Below are positions 22,750 through 29,523 of a stretch of 36,598 nucleotides of DNA, one piece after another. The notes under the pieces are model-generated. The model was not told the origin of the DNA. It saw nothing but the letters and a program-made list of their open reading frames with translations, and made no database searches. The stretch's first letter is position 1. Each line of letters begins with the position of its first letter. Origin of the DNA: a virus. A program made the translations under genes and the position numbers. The stretch is taken from positions 1 to 36,598 of IMG/VR virus record IMGVR_UViG_3300017991_000234; one strand, written 5' to 3'.

Positions 22750-23634
22750 CTACTTACAACTGTCTTTTTTTAAAGACCATTTTATTATAGATCCGTTCCT
22801 ATATTTATTCAAGTTTATTTTATGTAACTCAGGAATTAATTTATAATTTATTGAACCTCTACAAGATGTAAAACTATATCTATAGCTGCCAGATCTTGAA
22901 TTTTTTCCTTCAGACATATTTTTAAGAAGCTCTTCAGTTTTCTTGACCTCTTTTTCAAGAAATTTAACATCTTCTTTTAAAGTAAAAAGTTTTTCAGCTG
23001 TCTCCTCCCAGATGTTATCTCTTTCAATAAAATCATCATCCGTTAATGGGGGCTCTTTGAGCGTTTCAACACATTTCCAGAACGCGTCGAGTTTTTTAGA
23101 CAAATCCAATATATATTCCTCATCTCTCTCTACCTTAACAATTACACCATCTCCCTTATGAAAAGAAAAATAGTCAATAAAAGGAAGCCCTGTTACCATA
23201 ATTTGTAATTGTACTTGGGGATAATATTTAGACGGTATTTTTCCTTCCTTAGCTAGCTTATGGTCTTCAAAGTTACAATTCTTTATCTCTACTGCTCTGT
23301 CTTCTGTGATATTTAGACCATCTAAAGAAGCAAGCAGATAGGGATGTTGTGTATTTTTAACACAAACAGGCTCTACAATATCTCCCACCATTTCTTGATA
23401 GGCCTGTCTTGCAGGCTCTTCCATAACTTTACCATAACGGGTGGCTGCATTATCACAACTCAAATCCTCAAGTCCTAATTTTTCTTTCCACAAAAGATAG
23501 GGTGTCTTAATCCTGCCGTCAGAAATCTTCCATTTAGATGCTCCCATAATGATAGAAGCATCACTACTTCCTAAGTGATTTTTTCTAAGAGCTAACCACT
23601 CAGGAGTTCCTTGTTCTATATTAAGCTTTTCCAT
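22750..23634 (-). CDS. YqaJ/lambda-exonuclease family recombination nuclease
   Basis: 294 residues from ATG 23634, set by GAGGGGG just upstream. IEQGTPEWLALRKNHLGSSD (6-25) is the YqaJ signature. The active site is formed by the E72 area, D105 (LLASLDGLN) and E116-x-K118 (AVEIKNC), a PD-(D/E)xK centre. YYPQVQLQIMVTG (about 147-159) is the usual helix near the site. It chews DNA 5' to 3' to give single strands for the partner annealase. The gene overlaps the RecT-like gene by 14 bases, so they are made together. Confidence 0.92.
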   Translation of the reverse strand: MEKLNIEQGTPEWLALRKNHLGSSDASIIMGASKWKISDGRIKTPYLLWKEKLGLEDLSCDNAATRYGKVMEEPARQAYQEMVGDIVEPVCVKNTQHPYLLASLDGLNITEDRAVEIKNCNFEDHKLAKEGKIPSKYYPQVQLQIMVTGLPFIDYFSFHKGDGVIVKVERDEEYILDLSKKLDAFWKCVETLKEPPLTDDDFIERDNIWEETAEKLFTLKEDVKFLEKEVKKTEELLKNMSEGKNSRSGSYRYSFTSCRGSINYKLIPELHKINLNKYRNGSIIKWSLKKDSCK

Positions 23635-24436
23635 TAATTGCCCCCTCTTCAATAAATTCATCAACTTTAGATTGTGTCATTTTTAATACTTTATCGTACA
23701 ATTCTTTAGGCATGTCTGCAAAACTATTGATATTTTGTTTTTGCAAAAAATCTTCGAGCTCTTGTCTATAATCAGGAATCTCCTTTAAAAGATTTACTAA
23801 TGTATTCACTTCTTTATCGCTTCTTTTAGCCCCGACCATGATAGTAGGAGTTTCCTTTGATTTTTTACTTTTAATGTCTGATTGAACATAGCTTTGTTCG
23901 TTTATATTAGGATCTTCTATATTAGGATCTTCTCCTATTTCTCCTTTAATGTAAGTATTTCCAATTACATCTGGAAATAATTGTCTTGCTAACCTTGATA
24001 AGGCTCTAGCATATAGCATATCTCTTGGATATGTAGTCCACGGTCCACCATGTTTAATAATGCCAGCCTTTTTAGCCTCTTCTATCGAAAAACTTTCAGT
24101 CCAACAATCCTTTGTGTCAGCCCTTCTTCCATGCAAGATGCATATCTTATCGTCGCTTTTAGAGTCTCTTGTAATAGAATGCTTTTTTGCTCTAATTAAG
24201 GAAGCCATCATTCTAGACGACATTTCCACCCTTCCTTTAGCAAAGTAAAGACCGCCACTTAAAGCTTGACGTGGATCTATATTTAAAGACTTTGCAGTTT
24301 CAACGATAGCAAATATACCCTCGAGACCCATCTTTGAATAATGTGGTATCTTCATTAGTAAACCACACAATTCTTGTGTATTTCTCAATTCATTTAAATA
24401 ATCATTTTGTTTAACTATAATTTCATTTTTATTCAT
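23621..24436 (-). CDS. RecT-like single-strand annealing protein
   Basis: 271 residues from the third of three adjacent ATGs (24442, 24439, 24436); GGAG is seven bases before the last. Residues about 25-165 match the RecT/RedB core: GLEGIFAIVETAKSLNIDPR, FAKGRVEMSSRMMASLIR, and PRDMLYARALSRLARQLFPD. The rest is a charged tail with a repeat EDPNIEDPNI. It anneals complementary single strands, working with the exonuclease downstream, for recombination and possibly for genome circularisation. The host of such phages often uses it for replication restart. Confidence 0.88.
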   Translation of the reverse strand: MNKNEIIVKQNDYLNELRNTQELCGLLMKIPHYSKMGLEGIFAIVETAKSLNIDPRQALSGGLYFAKGRVEMSSRMMASLIRAKKHSITRDSKSDDKICILHGRRADTKDCWTESFSIEEAKKAGIIKHGGPWTTYPRDMLYARALSRLARQLFPDVIGNTYIKGEIGEDPNIEDPNINEQSYVQSDIKSKKSKETPTIMVGAKRSDKEVNTLVNLLKEIPDYRQELEDFLQKQNINSFADMPKELYDKVLKMTQSKVDEFIEEGAINGKA

Positions 24437-24438
24437 CA

Positions 24439-24741
24439 TCATACTCCTATAATTTTAGATAAATTAACTGTATTAGTAATAAATCGTACGTTTAATCCGT
24501 ACAATTCATCTTTATTAGTTAACTTAGGTTCTTTGTTTGGTAATTTTAGATTAAATACACCAGCAAGCTCATCAAGTGAGTTTTCTAACTCATTGGTGTT
24601 GCCAGTGTTATAAATGTGATTGATTACCTCTTTGAGGAATTGTTCAGCATCATCATATTTATCAAGTTCATCAACATGCACCCACTCTTCATACGGATCG
24701 AAATCGCAGCATGGTTCCAAGGGTGGCTCATATGTATTCAT
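24439..24741 (-). CDS. Acidic protein of the recombination operon
   Basis: 100 residues, rich in Asp/Glu (FDPYEEWVHVDELDKYDDAE), with Cys-Cys at about 11-12 and a C-terminal basic part ending NLSKIIGV. Not recognised. ATG 24741 is favoured over 24744 by AAGGA upstream. Its stop overlaps the first ATGs of the RecT-like gene, so it is first in a three-gene - strand operon. Possible accessory of the annealase or exonuclease. Confidence 0.62.
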   Translation of the reverse strand: MNTYEPPLEPCCDFDPYEEWVHVDELDKYDDAEQFLKEVINHIYNTGNTNELENSLDELAGVFNLKLPNKEPKLTNKDELYGLNVRFITNTVNLSKIIGV

Positions 24742-24798
24742 CATATCATATCCTTGGTTATATAAACCTTCCGGTCTATACTTTTTATTTAACTTATC

Positions 24799-24827
24799 TT
24801 GTTTTTAATTCATAGTTTAAATATACT
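24799..24827 (+). promoter_or_regulatory. Sigma70-type promoter for the early + strand genes
   Basis: TTGTTT (24799-24804), 17 bases, TATACT (24822-24827). It lies in the divergent gap between the recombination operon and the HTH gene, about 45 bp before ATG 24871. A good -10/-35 match. Confidence 0.65.
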
Positions 24828-24870
24828 CCAACAATACAAATTAATCAACATAAATGTTGCGAGGATTAAC

Positions 24871-25116
24871 ATGGACTTACGTAAATACTTGGAAACCAGA
24901 GGAATAAAGACAACTTTTTTTGCTAGTGAATTAGGCTTAAATCGCTGTACTTTGTATAGATATATGAACGGAAAGCAAGCAACTCCAAAATATTTACTTT
25001 TAGCAGTACAACAATTATCAAAAGGTAAAATAACAGCAGTTTGCGATAAAAGTAAAAGAAAACCAAACAAAGAAAACAACAAGCAAGAAGATATCAAAAA
25101 AGACGATCACTCTTAA
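24871..25116 (+). CDS. Cro/CI-like helix-turn-helix regulator
   Basis: 81 residues from ATG 24871 (GCGAGGATTAACATG). Residues 1-55 are an XRE/Cro-type HTH: LRKYLETRG, TTFFASELGLNRCTLYRYMN, KYLLLAVQQLS. The C-terminal 28 residues are Lys-rich and disordered. It is a small DNA-binding protein without a dimerisation or cleavage domain, so closer to Cro than to a full CI. It stands alone, divergent from the recombination operon, and is placed to control both directions. A longer frame from 24799 would start inside the promoter and is rejected. Confidence 0.82.
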   Translation: MDLRKYLETRGIKTTFFASELGLNRCTLYRYMNGKQATPKYLLLAVQQLSKGKITAVCDKSKRKPNKENNKQEDIKKDDHS

Positions 25117-25164
25117 AAAGAAAAAAGTGTATACTTAATATTTTAAAAACATTAAAAGAATATT

Positions 25165-25437
25165 ATGGTTGGAATTGTTTTTATAAAAAGAAGAGATGGC
25201 GACTTAACTGGTGGTTTTATTAAATATAAAGAATTTATGGAAAAAAATAGGGAGAAACAGAACCACCCATTTCCCCCAAACGAGCTACACGTGAGTGTAG
25301 ATACTGGCCGCATACACGACCGAGTAAATCTTATAGACTATGAATCTAAAAACTTGCTTACAAACATGGACTTCAAAAAGCTACTAAGGAAATCCAAAAC
25401 AATACCCCCCACTAAATCAAAGGAGATTATATCATGA
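25165..25437 (+). CDS. Uncertain 90-residue open frame before the initiator
   Basis: The frame runs from ATG 25165 to TGA 25435-25437. It has no clear ribosome-binding site (AAAAGAATATTATG) and no known domain. The product would be basic with FIKRRDGDLTGGFIKYKEF and RIHDRVNLIDYESK. The stop overlaps the ATG of the leader peptide. It contains copy C of the bipartite repeat and a perfect hairpin (25285-25300), so the region may be regulatory rather than coding. Confidence 0.4.
   Translation: MVGIVFIKRRDGDLTGGFIKYKEFMEKNREKQNHPFPPNELHVSVDTGRIHDRVNLIDYESKNLLTNMDFKKLLRKSKTIPPTKSKEIIS
25258..25300 (+). promoter_or_regulatory. Bipartite repeat, copy C, with a hairpin
   Basis: CAGAACCACC (25258-25267) and ACACGTGAG (25287-25295), 29 bases apart as in the other copies. 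Here the second half is in a perfect stem, CTACAC-GTGA-GTGTAG (25285-25300). It lies about 180 bp before the replication initiator gene. Confidence 0.55.
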
Positions 25438-25473
25438 AAATAACCCCACCAATCCAAAGGAGATTATATCATG
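25418..25473 (+). repeat. Tandem duplication of a ribosome-binding site with start codon
   Basis: CAAAGGAGATTATATCATG occurs at 25418-25436 and 25455-25473, period 37. The upstream ACCCC-rich parts are also similar, so the unit is about 36 bp. The first copy starts a 16-residue leader frame, the second starts the O-like initiator. Confidence 0.88.
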
Positions 25474-25484
25474 GATTCCAATAA
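25434..25484 (+). CDS. 16-residue leader peptide overlapping the initiator start
   Basis: ATG 25434 with a perfect AAGGAG ahead encodes MKITPPIQRRLYHGFQ and ends at TAA 25482-25484, 14 bases inside the initiator gene in another frame. Ribosomes reading it would cover the second start signal, so it could set initiator level by translational coupling or competition. It could also be a simple by-product of the duplication. Confidence 0.48.
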   Translation: MKITPPIQRRLYHGFQ

Positions 25485-26430
25485 TAATGATGCGCCAGCA
25501 TTAAATCAAGAAAAAGCTGAAAAAAAGATATCTTTAAGAGCAGACACTCACTCTTTTGATACAGATATAGCTAAAGATTACGGAATAGACGTAGCTTTAA
25601 TGTATAAGCACGTGACTCATTGGGTCAATTATAATAAAGCTCGTAAGACAAATTTTAATGAAGGGCGATATTGGTTTTATAATACTATAGATGAAATAGC
25701 TGCTCATTTTCCTTATTGGTCTGCGAAACAAGTAGAGCGAATTCTTAAAAAAATGTTTGATCTAAAATTAATCCTTAAAGGTAATTTCAACAAAACCCCG
25801 ATGGATAGAACTGGCTGGTATACAGTCAATTATGAAAAGGAAATGCATATCCCGAAATCGGGAAATGGAAATCCCGAAATCGGGGCAGCTATACCTAATA
25901 CTAATACTAATACTAAAAAAACATTATCTAAAGATAATGTAAAACAAGATGCTATCGCATCTACTCCCATTTCAATTTCAAAAGATAAATTAATAGAAAG
26001 AGCTCCTTTTGTAAGCACAACAGAGAAACAACATGAAAAACTATTAGCAGACTTCGGGGAGGAAGCAACCCTAGGCAGTTATCTTGAGTTAAGCGATTGG
26101 AAAGAATTTAAAACCCCAAAAGAACGAAAGGGAAGTGATTATAAGAGAATTCAAAGCTGGGGAATTGATCGGTATTATCAAAAAAAGCAGCGACTAGAAA
26201 AAAGAAAGAACTATGTTGGAGGAGAGACCAACAAAGAATTGGCTCTCAAGATAGCTAAAGAATTTAACCCAAAGATAGCCAAAGAAAAAGGAATTAGAAT
26301 AGATGTTACGTCAACAGCAATGCTATTTATCTTCACTCAATCAGCCATGGAATCACAGTCAGTCCTGTTTAAAGAAAACGGCTTTAGAGAACAAGTAAAT
26401 AGTTTAATGAGAAAATATAAATTAATATAA
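25471..26430 (+). CDS. Phage replication initiator, lambda O-like
   Basis: 319 residues. Residues about 30-125 form the winged-helix O/DnaD-like N-domain: SFDTDIAKDYGIDVALMYKH, WFYNTIDEIAAHFPYWSAKQ, VERILKKMFDLKLI, then DRTGWYTVNYE. Residues 126-190 are a low-complexity linker (NTNTNTKK), and the C-terminal part (ADFGEEATLGSYLELSDWKE onward) would recruit the replisome. As in lambda, symmetric repeats lie within the gene itself (25851-25940). No helicase loader or helicase gene follows, so host DnaB loading must be direct. Confidence 0.82.
   Translation: MDSNNNDAPALNQEKAEKKISLRADTHSFDTDIAKDYGIDVALMYKHVTHWVNYNKARKTNFNEGRYWFYNTIDEIAAHFPYWSAKQVERILKKMFDLKLILKGNFNKTPMDRTGWYTVNYEKEMHIPKSGNGNPEIGAAIPNTNTNTKKTLSKDNVKQDAIASTPISISKDKLIERAPFVSTTEKQHEKLLADFGEEATLGSYLELSDWKEFKTPKERKGSDYKRIQSWGIDRYYQKKQRLEKRKNYVGGETNKELALKIAKEFNPKIAKEKGIRIDVTSTAMLFIFTQSAMESQSVLFKENGFREQVNSLMRKYKLI
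25851..25940. other. Candidate replication origin inside the initiator gene
   Basis: Two identical palindromes CCCGAAATCGGG (25851-25862 and 25873-25884) are spaced 22 bp, two helical turns. Next comes a run of ACTAAT repeats (about 25896-25915), then A/T-rich sequence with a 20-bp perfect palindrome ACATTATCTAAAGATAATGT (25921-25940). Order, iterons plus A/T-rich unwinding region, resembles lambda ori in O. The C/G-rich iterons stand out in this A/T-rich genome. Confidence 0.68.
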
Positions 26431-26450
26431 GAAATTAATAGGAGTAAATT

Positions 26451-26708
26451 ATGTTGTTATTTTTAGAAACAATAGAAGAATTAAACAAACACACTCTATT
26501 GAGATGTATAAACACAGATTTCATAAGAGATTTTGAAATAACAAAACACGCTAAAGATTGTTATGCTTTAAGAGTTTTATATTCATTTAGACCACAAGAA
26601 GAGAAATGTCAATATGAAGAAGAAGACGGATATACTGAATATCTTATTAATGAGCTTAAAATTAATGATATTTTAGAACAGTTAAAGAAAGCTGGGTTAA
26701 GACGATAG
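26451..26708 (+). CDS. Small protein of the early operon
   Basis: 85 residues with AGGAG seven bases before the ATG. Acidic second half (EEKCQYEEEDGYTEYLINEL). The N-terminus LFLETIEELNKHTLLRCIN may be a helix. No membrane span, no known domain. It begins 20 bases after the initiator gene and is likely in the same transcript. Function unknown. Confidence 0.64.
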   Translation: MLLFLETIEELNKHTLLRCINTDFIRDFEITKHAKDCYALRVLYSFRPQEEKCQYEEEDGYTEYLINELKINDILEQLKKAGLRR

Positions 26709-26726
26709 AAAATAATTTAAAAATGG

Positions 26727-26755
26727 TTGAAATAATTTTTAACATACAGTATTAC
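26727..26755 (+). promoter_or_regulatory. Sigma70-type promoter before the RusA gene
   Basis: TTGAAA (26727-26732), 17 bases, TATTAC (26750-26755), about 28 bp before ATG 26784. This is a close match to consensus in the 75-bp gap after the 85-residue gene, so the resolvase and following small genes may have their own promoter. Confidence 0.62.
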
Positions 26756-26783
26756 TGAAAGTAGCTATGAAGGAACAAGATAG

Positions 26784-27389
26784 ATGAGATTTTATCACCA
26801 AGGAAAACCAATTGCTAAGCAAAGACATAGAATGGCAAACGGTATAGCCTACGACCCACAGTCTAATGAGAAGCGTGGAATGAAGTTTGAGTTTGCTAAC
26901 CAATTTCGACAACAAGGCTATTTAAACACGCTAGAAGGGCCTATTGAGGCTGCTTTAGACATAAGGGTCCAGATTCCAAAATCATGGTCTAAAAAGCGTA
27001 AAGAATCGTGTTTAATAAAAAATGAGTTCGTTGTTGCTAGACCAGACCTTGATAATTATGAAAAATTTGTTCTCGATGTTTTAAATGGAATTGCTTATCA
27101 CGATGATTCTCAAATAGCAAAGCTATCATCCCAAAAAAGATATTCTAATAATCCAGGAATAGAAATCAATCTATTCCAAATAGAGGCGAATGATATGATT
27201 AATGAACATGCTGTTACGTATAAGCAATCTCTAGATATCGAAGATTTAGATTACATAATAAAAAAAGCAAATCGCCTGGGATTAAGAAACCGACAGTTAG
27301 TTAGAGTTTACCAAGAAAAAGACTCAGATGGTACACATCTGTATTTTAGCGTACAAGGACTTAAGGAGAATTGCCGTGGAGATCAATAA
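26784..27389 (+). CDS. RusA-family Holliday junction resolvase with a C-terminal extension
   Basis: 201 residues. RusA core (residues 1-125): GKPIAKQRHRM (7-17), IPKSWSKKRKES (64-75), RPDLDNYEKFVLDVLNGIAY (86-105), then HDDSQIAKL. D88, D90 and D107/D108 are the metal-binding acids. Usual RusA proteins have about 120-140 residues, so the last 60-70 residues (LDIEDLDYIIKKANRLGL, then RQLVRVYQEKDSDG) are an extra part of unknown role. It cleaves four-way junctions made by the annealase pathway, preparing DNA for packaging. Confidence 0.88.
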   Translation: MRFYHQGKPIAKQRHRMANGIAYDPQSNEKRGMKFEFANQFRQQGYLNTLEGPIEAALDIRVQIPKSWSKKRKESCLIKNEFVVARPDLDNYEKFVLDVLNGIAYHDDSQIAKLSSQKRYSNNPGIEINLFQIEANDMINEHAVTYKQSLDIEDLDYIIKKANRLGLRNRQLVRVYQEKDSDGTHLYFSVQGLKENCRGDQ

Positions 27390-27612
27390 TAATAAGCAAT
27401 CAGAAGTTACATACAAGTTCTTCTTGCCAGACAATAAAGACGAGCTATTTATATTCCAAAATGCTAGTAAATTTTTTATAGCACTTCATGACATACATGA
27501 TAGATGTAAAGATGTTTGGAAGTACAAAGCAGATCCTACAATGGAAGAGTTTGAACTAGCCGAAAGAATAGGCGAGGTAGTCTCAGAATCTGGAATATTT
27601 GATATTGAATAA
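27376..27612 (+). CDS. Small acidic protein, GTG start
   Basis: 78 residues from GTG 27376, seven bases after AAGGAG; the longer frame from 27328 lacks a site. Overlaps the end of the RusA gene by 14 bases. Sequence FLPDNKDELFIFQNASKFFI then AERIGEVVSESGIFDIE is acidic and helical. Unknown family. Its place after the resolvase suggests an accessory recombination or anti-host protein, which is a guess. Confidence 0.68.
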   Translation: MEINNNKQSEVTYKFFLPDNKDELFIFQNASKFFIALHDIHDRCKDVWKYKADPTMEEFELAERIGEVVSESGIFDIE

Positions 27613-27628
27613 GAGAAGGGGGTAAAAG

Positions 27629-27775
27629 ATGCCATTAAAAAAAGGAAAGAGTAAAAAAGCAATTTCTCAAAACATAAAAACAGAGATAGCGGCTGGAAAA
27701 GCGCCTAAACAAGCAGTGGCTATTGCGCTTAATGTTGCTGGGAAAAGTAAGAAAAAAAAAGAAGTAAAGAAATGA
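27629..27775 (+). CDS. DUF6496-like small basic protein
   Basis: 48 residues: [15 protein letters not shown], then [19 protein letters not shown] and a Lys-rich end. This is the pattern of the short phage protein DUF6496 (MPL-K-SKKA ... EM-AG-P-KQA-AIA), very common in P22-like and related phages. AAGGGGG is seven bases upstream. Strongly basic, probably nucleic-acid-bound. Function of the family is not known. Confidence 0.8.
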   Translation: MPLKKGKSKKAISQNIKTEIAAGKAPKQAVAIALNVAGKSKKKKEVKK

Positions 27776-27915
27776 TTAATAAAAAAGAAAGTTTATCTCA
27801 TGGTTGTTTGCTTAATAATAAAAAGCAGAAAGTAATTAATGTAAAAGATAAAAAGGATTATATGTCTATTATAAGAAGAAACTTTTTGTTATTTAAAAAA
27901 AGATTATTTGGTTAA
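27772..27915 (+). CDS. Small basic protein coupled to the DUF6496-like gene
   Basis: The ATG overlaps the stop of the upstream gene (ATGA). 47 residues, Lys/Asn-rich ([20 protein letters not shown]), ending [15 protein letters not shown], an amphipathic basic helix. No match recognised. Translational coupling is the main argument that it is real. Confidence 0.5.
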   Translation: MINKKESLSHGCLLNNKKQKVINVKDKKDYMSIIRRNFLLFKKRLFG

Positions 27916-27920
27916 AAGTA

Positions 27921-28202
27921 ATGTTAGAATGCGTTAGCTATACGTCAGTTAATAAAAGCACATGTCAGGGTGTAGCTACAATTAGAGTTCCTAAGTGGGG
28001 TATTAAAATATCTGGCATATCTCTCCATGTTAAAGATGATAAAAGATGGATTAATTTTCCTTCTAGAATTAAAAAAAATGGAAAAGAAACTGAATATTAT
28101 TCTTACATTTCTTTTGATAAAAAAGATCATAAAATAAAGTTTTGTGAAATGGTAAAACAAGCAATAGATGCTTATAATTCTATCCCAAAAAACAAAACTT
28201 AA
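27921..28202 (+). CDS. Early protein, possibly single-strand-binding or SpoVG-like fold
   Basis: 93 residues with a compact beta-rich core: CQGVATIRVPKWGIKISGIS, SLHVKDDKRWINFPSRIKK, YYSYISFDKKDHKIKFCEM. The phrase KDGKRW-NFPSR is typical of a short phage protein frequent next to recombination genes and loosely similar to SpoVG-type small DNA-binding folds. No zinc site or membrane part. No strong ribosome-binding site. I would regard it as a DNA-metabolism accessory with low certainty. Confidence 0.62.
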   Translation: MLECVSYTSVNKSTCQGVATIRVPKWGIKISGISLHVKDDKRWINFPSRIKKNGKETEYYSYISFDKKDHKIKFCEMVKQAIDAYNSIPKNKT

Positions 28203-28240
28203 TTTAAGAACGTACATAATTTTAAATTAGAGGTTTGAAA

Positions 28241-28510
28241 ATGAACTATATTATTAGATTAACATATATGGATGAAAAACAAATAAACGTAGTTCTTCCA
28301 GAAGAAGAGACAACAAAGTTTTTCGAAAAACTGCAAAAAAATGAACCATATTGGGCCCCCAATAAAGAGACGGCTTTTTGGACTTGTAATAATCAAGTTA
28401 GATTTATAAGTCTTGTTAGGGAATCAGAACTTAAAAAAGCTGAAGAGATAGCTAAAGCTAAAGAAGAAGAGATTAAAAAGAAGAAAAAAAATAATGTTGC
28501 AATAAATTAG
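28241..28510 (+). CDS. Small protein with a charged coiled-coil end
   Basis: 89 residues from ATG 28241, seven bases after GAGG; a TTG six bases upstream is rejected. The first 60 residues are a beta-rich unit with YIIRLTYMDEKQINVVLPEE and AFWTCNNQVRFISLVRES. The last 30 residues are a Lys/Glu helix (KKAEEIAKAKEEEIKKKKK). Similar short proteins occur in phage early regions. Function unknown. Confidence 0.62.
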   Translation: MNYIIRLTYMDEKQINVVLPEEETTKFFEKLQKNEPYWAPNKETAFWTCNNQVRFISLVRESELKKAEEIAKAKEEEIKKKKKNNVAIN

Positions 28511-28546
28511 TGAATTAGTGTATTTATAAGTTAAATATTAAAAAAT

Positions 28547-28565
28547 TATTGAGGGTATCTCAATA
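28547..28565. promoter_or_regulatory. 7-bp inverted repeat upstream of the recombinase gene
   Basis: TATTGAG (28547-28553), GGTAT, CTCAATA (28559-28565). A perfect dyad 13 bp before ATG 28578, overlapping the ribosome-binding region, suited to be an operator or a hairpin in the mRNA leader. Confidence 0.5.
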
Positions 28566-28577
28566 GGAAAATTTAAA

Positions 28578-29396
28578 ATGGTTAAAGATGAATTAGAACT
28601 CTTAAATGATACAAGGAAAGAAAAAAACAAGAGTATTCGTGCTTACGAGGAAGTTCTTTTTAATGTTAAGTTATCAACAGTTATAGATCAATGTTTTGGT
28701 GATTGGAGTAGCTTATCATATAATACTGAAACTACACAGAATTATAAAAGATATATTAAAGAGCTTAATGATAACGGAATTTTATTTTTAGATAAAAATG
28801 TAAATGACACAGAGAATAAACCAATAATTATTACTCAAAAACTGTTAAATTGCAATAAACTATCTAATATGCAAAAAAAAATTAGAATGCATGCTCTGAT
28901 TCATGTATTTAGGCATATAGAAAAAGAGTCTCTAGGTAAATTTAAACCGTTAAAAATGCCTTTAGAATTATCTAAAATTGGTCCAATTAAAGACTCAAAT
29001 AGAAAAGCCGCTACATATGATGAAGTTATTAAAATTATTAATGCGTCACGTTCATTGTCATTAAGAGATAGTTTAGTTTTTGAGTTAATATACTATACTC
29101 AGAGACCACTACTTGAAGTTCTAAAGTTGAAGGTTGAACAAATTAATTTTGAAGATAAAATTATATTAAAAACTATTGTCGACGAAGGTATTATTGAGAG
29201 ATTAAAAAATTACTTTGAATCTACTATGCTTTTAAGAGGAAATTCTTCTAATTTTTTCATTTCGAATAATGGAAAACTTCTATGTAGAACAATAGTTCAA
29301 AAAACATTAACAAAGGCTAATAAAGCGACTCAATCGCCATTTACAATTACAACAAAAATGATACAAAGGTCGCAGCAAAGTAAAATATTTACATAA
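28578..29396 (+). CDS. Tyrosine recombinase, pGP7/pGP8-like, cut short by a frameshift
   Basis: 272 residues in frame, AGGA eight bases upstream. Residues about 30-130 are a core-binding domain (WSSLSYNTETTQNYKRYIKE, then RMHALIHVFRHIEKESLGKF). The catalytic domain starts near 145, with box I arginine R176 in YYTQRPLLEVLKLKVEQINF. NFFISNNGKLLCRTIVQKTL leads to ITTKMIQRSQ where the box II HxxR should be, then the frame ends. The layout resembles, from memory, chlamydial plasmid integrases (about 305-330 residues). Those last about 50 residues exist in the +1 frame (see next entry). As it stands it lacks the tyrosine and is probably inactive. Confidence 0.72.
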   Translation: MVKDELELLNDTRKEKNKSIRAYEEVLFNVKLSTVIDQCFGDWSSLSYNTETTQNYKRYIKELNDNGILFLDKNVNDTENKPIIITQKLLNCNKLSNMQKKIRMHALIHVFRHIEKESLGKFKPLKMPLELSKIGPIKDSNRKAATYDEVIKIINASRSLSLRDSLVFELIYYTQRPLLEVLKLKVEQINFEDKIILKTIVDEGIIERLKNYFESTMLLRGNSSNFFISNNGKLLCRTIVQKTLTKANKATQSPFTITTKMIQRSQQSKIFT

Positions 29397-29523
29397 ACAA
29401 TTAGAAATTAGAAAAGAAAGAAGAAAAGAAATAACAAAAAAGAAAAGCCTAGAGGAAAACCTCTCAGAACCACAGGTTTTATATGAAAGAAATTTCATGG
29501 AAATATTCAAAGAGGAATATTGA
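29365..29523 (+). pseudogene. Out-of-frame C-terminus of the tyrosine recombinase
   Basis: Removing one A from AAA 29365-29367 joins the recombinase to a +1 frame that continues to TGA 29521-29523: GRSKVKYLHKQLEIRKER, then KKKSLEENLSEPQVLYERN. The Tyr in PQVLYERN falls where the catalytic tyrosine of pGP8-type enzymes is expected, and the joined length, about 314 residues, equals the family length. It overlaps the ParB-like gene by 41 bases. Confidence 0.55.
29465..29474 (+). promoter_or_regulatory. Half-copy D of the leader repeat before the ParB-terminase block
   Basis: CAGAACCACA, identical to copies A and B, 18 bases before ATG 29483. The ACACGTGAG half is missing. A small hairpin (AGAGG-AAAA-CCTCT, 29451-29464) abuts it. 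It marks the start of the packaging block. Confidence 0.5.

Noticed and set aside
24799-24870. Longer N-terminus of the Cro/CI-like regulator
   Set aside because: The extension covers the promoter and lacks a ribosome-binding site, while GAGG stands properly before ATG 24871.
25892-25918. Short tandem repeat that could suggest a CRISPR-like or satellite array
   Set aside because: Units are six bases, about three copies, and in frame with a low-complexity linker. No spacers. Better explained as part of the origin region or a coding repeat.
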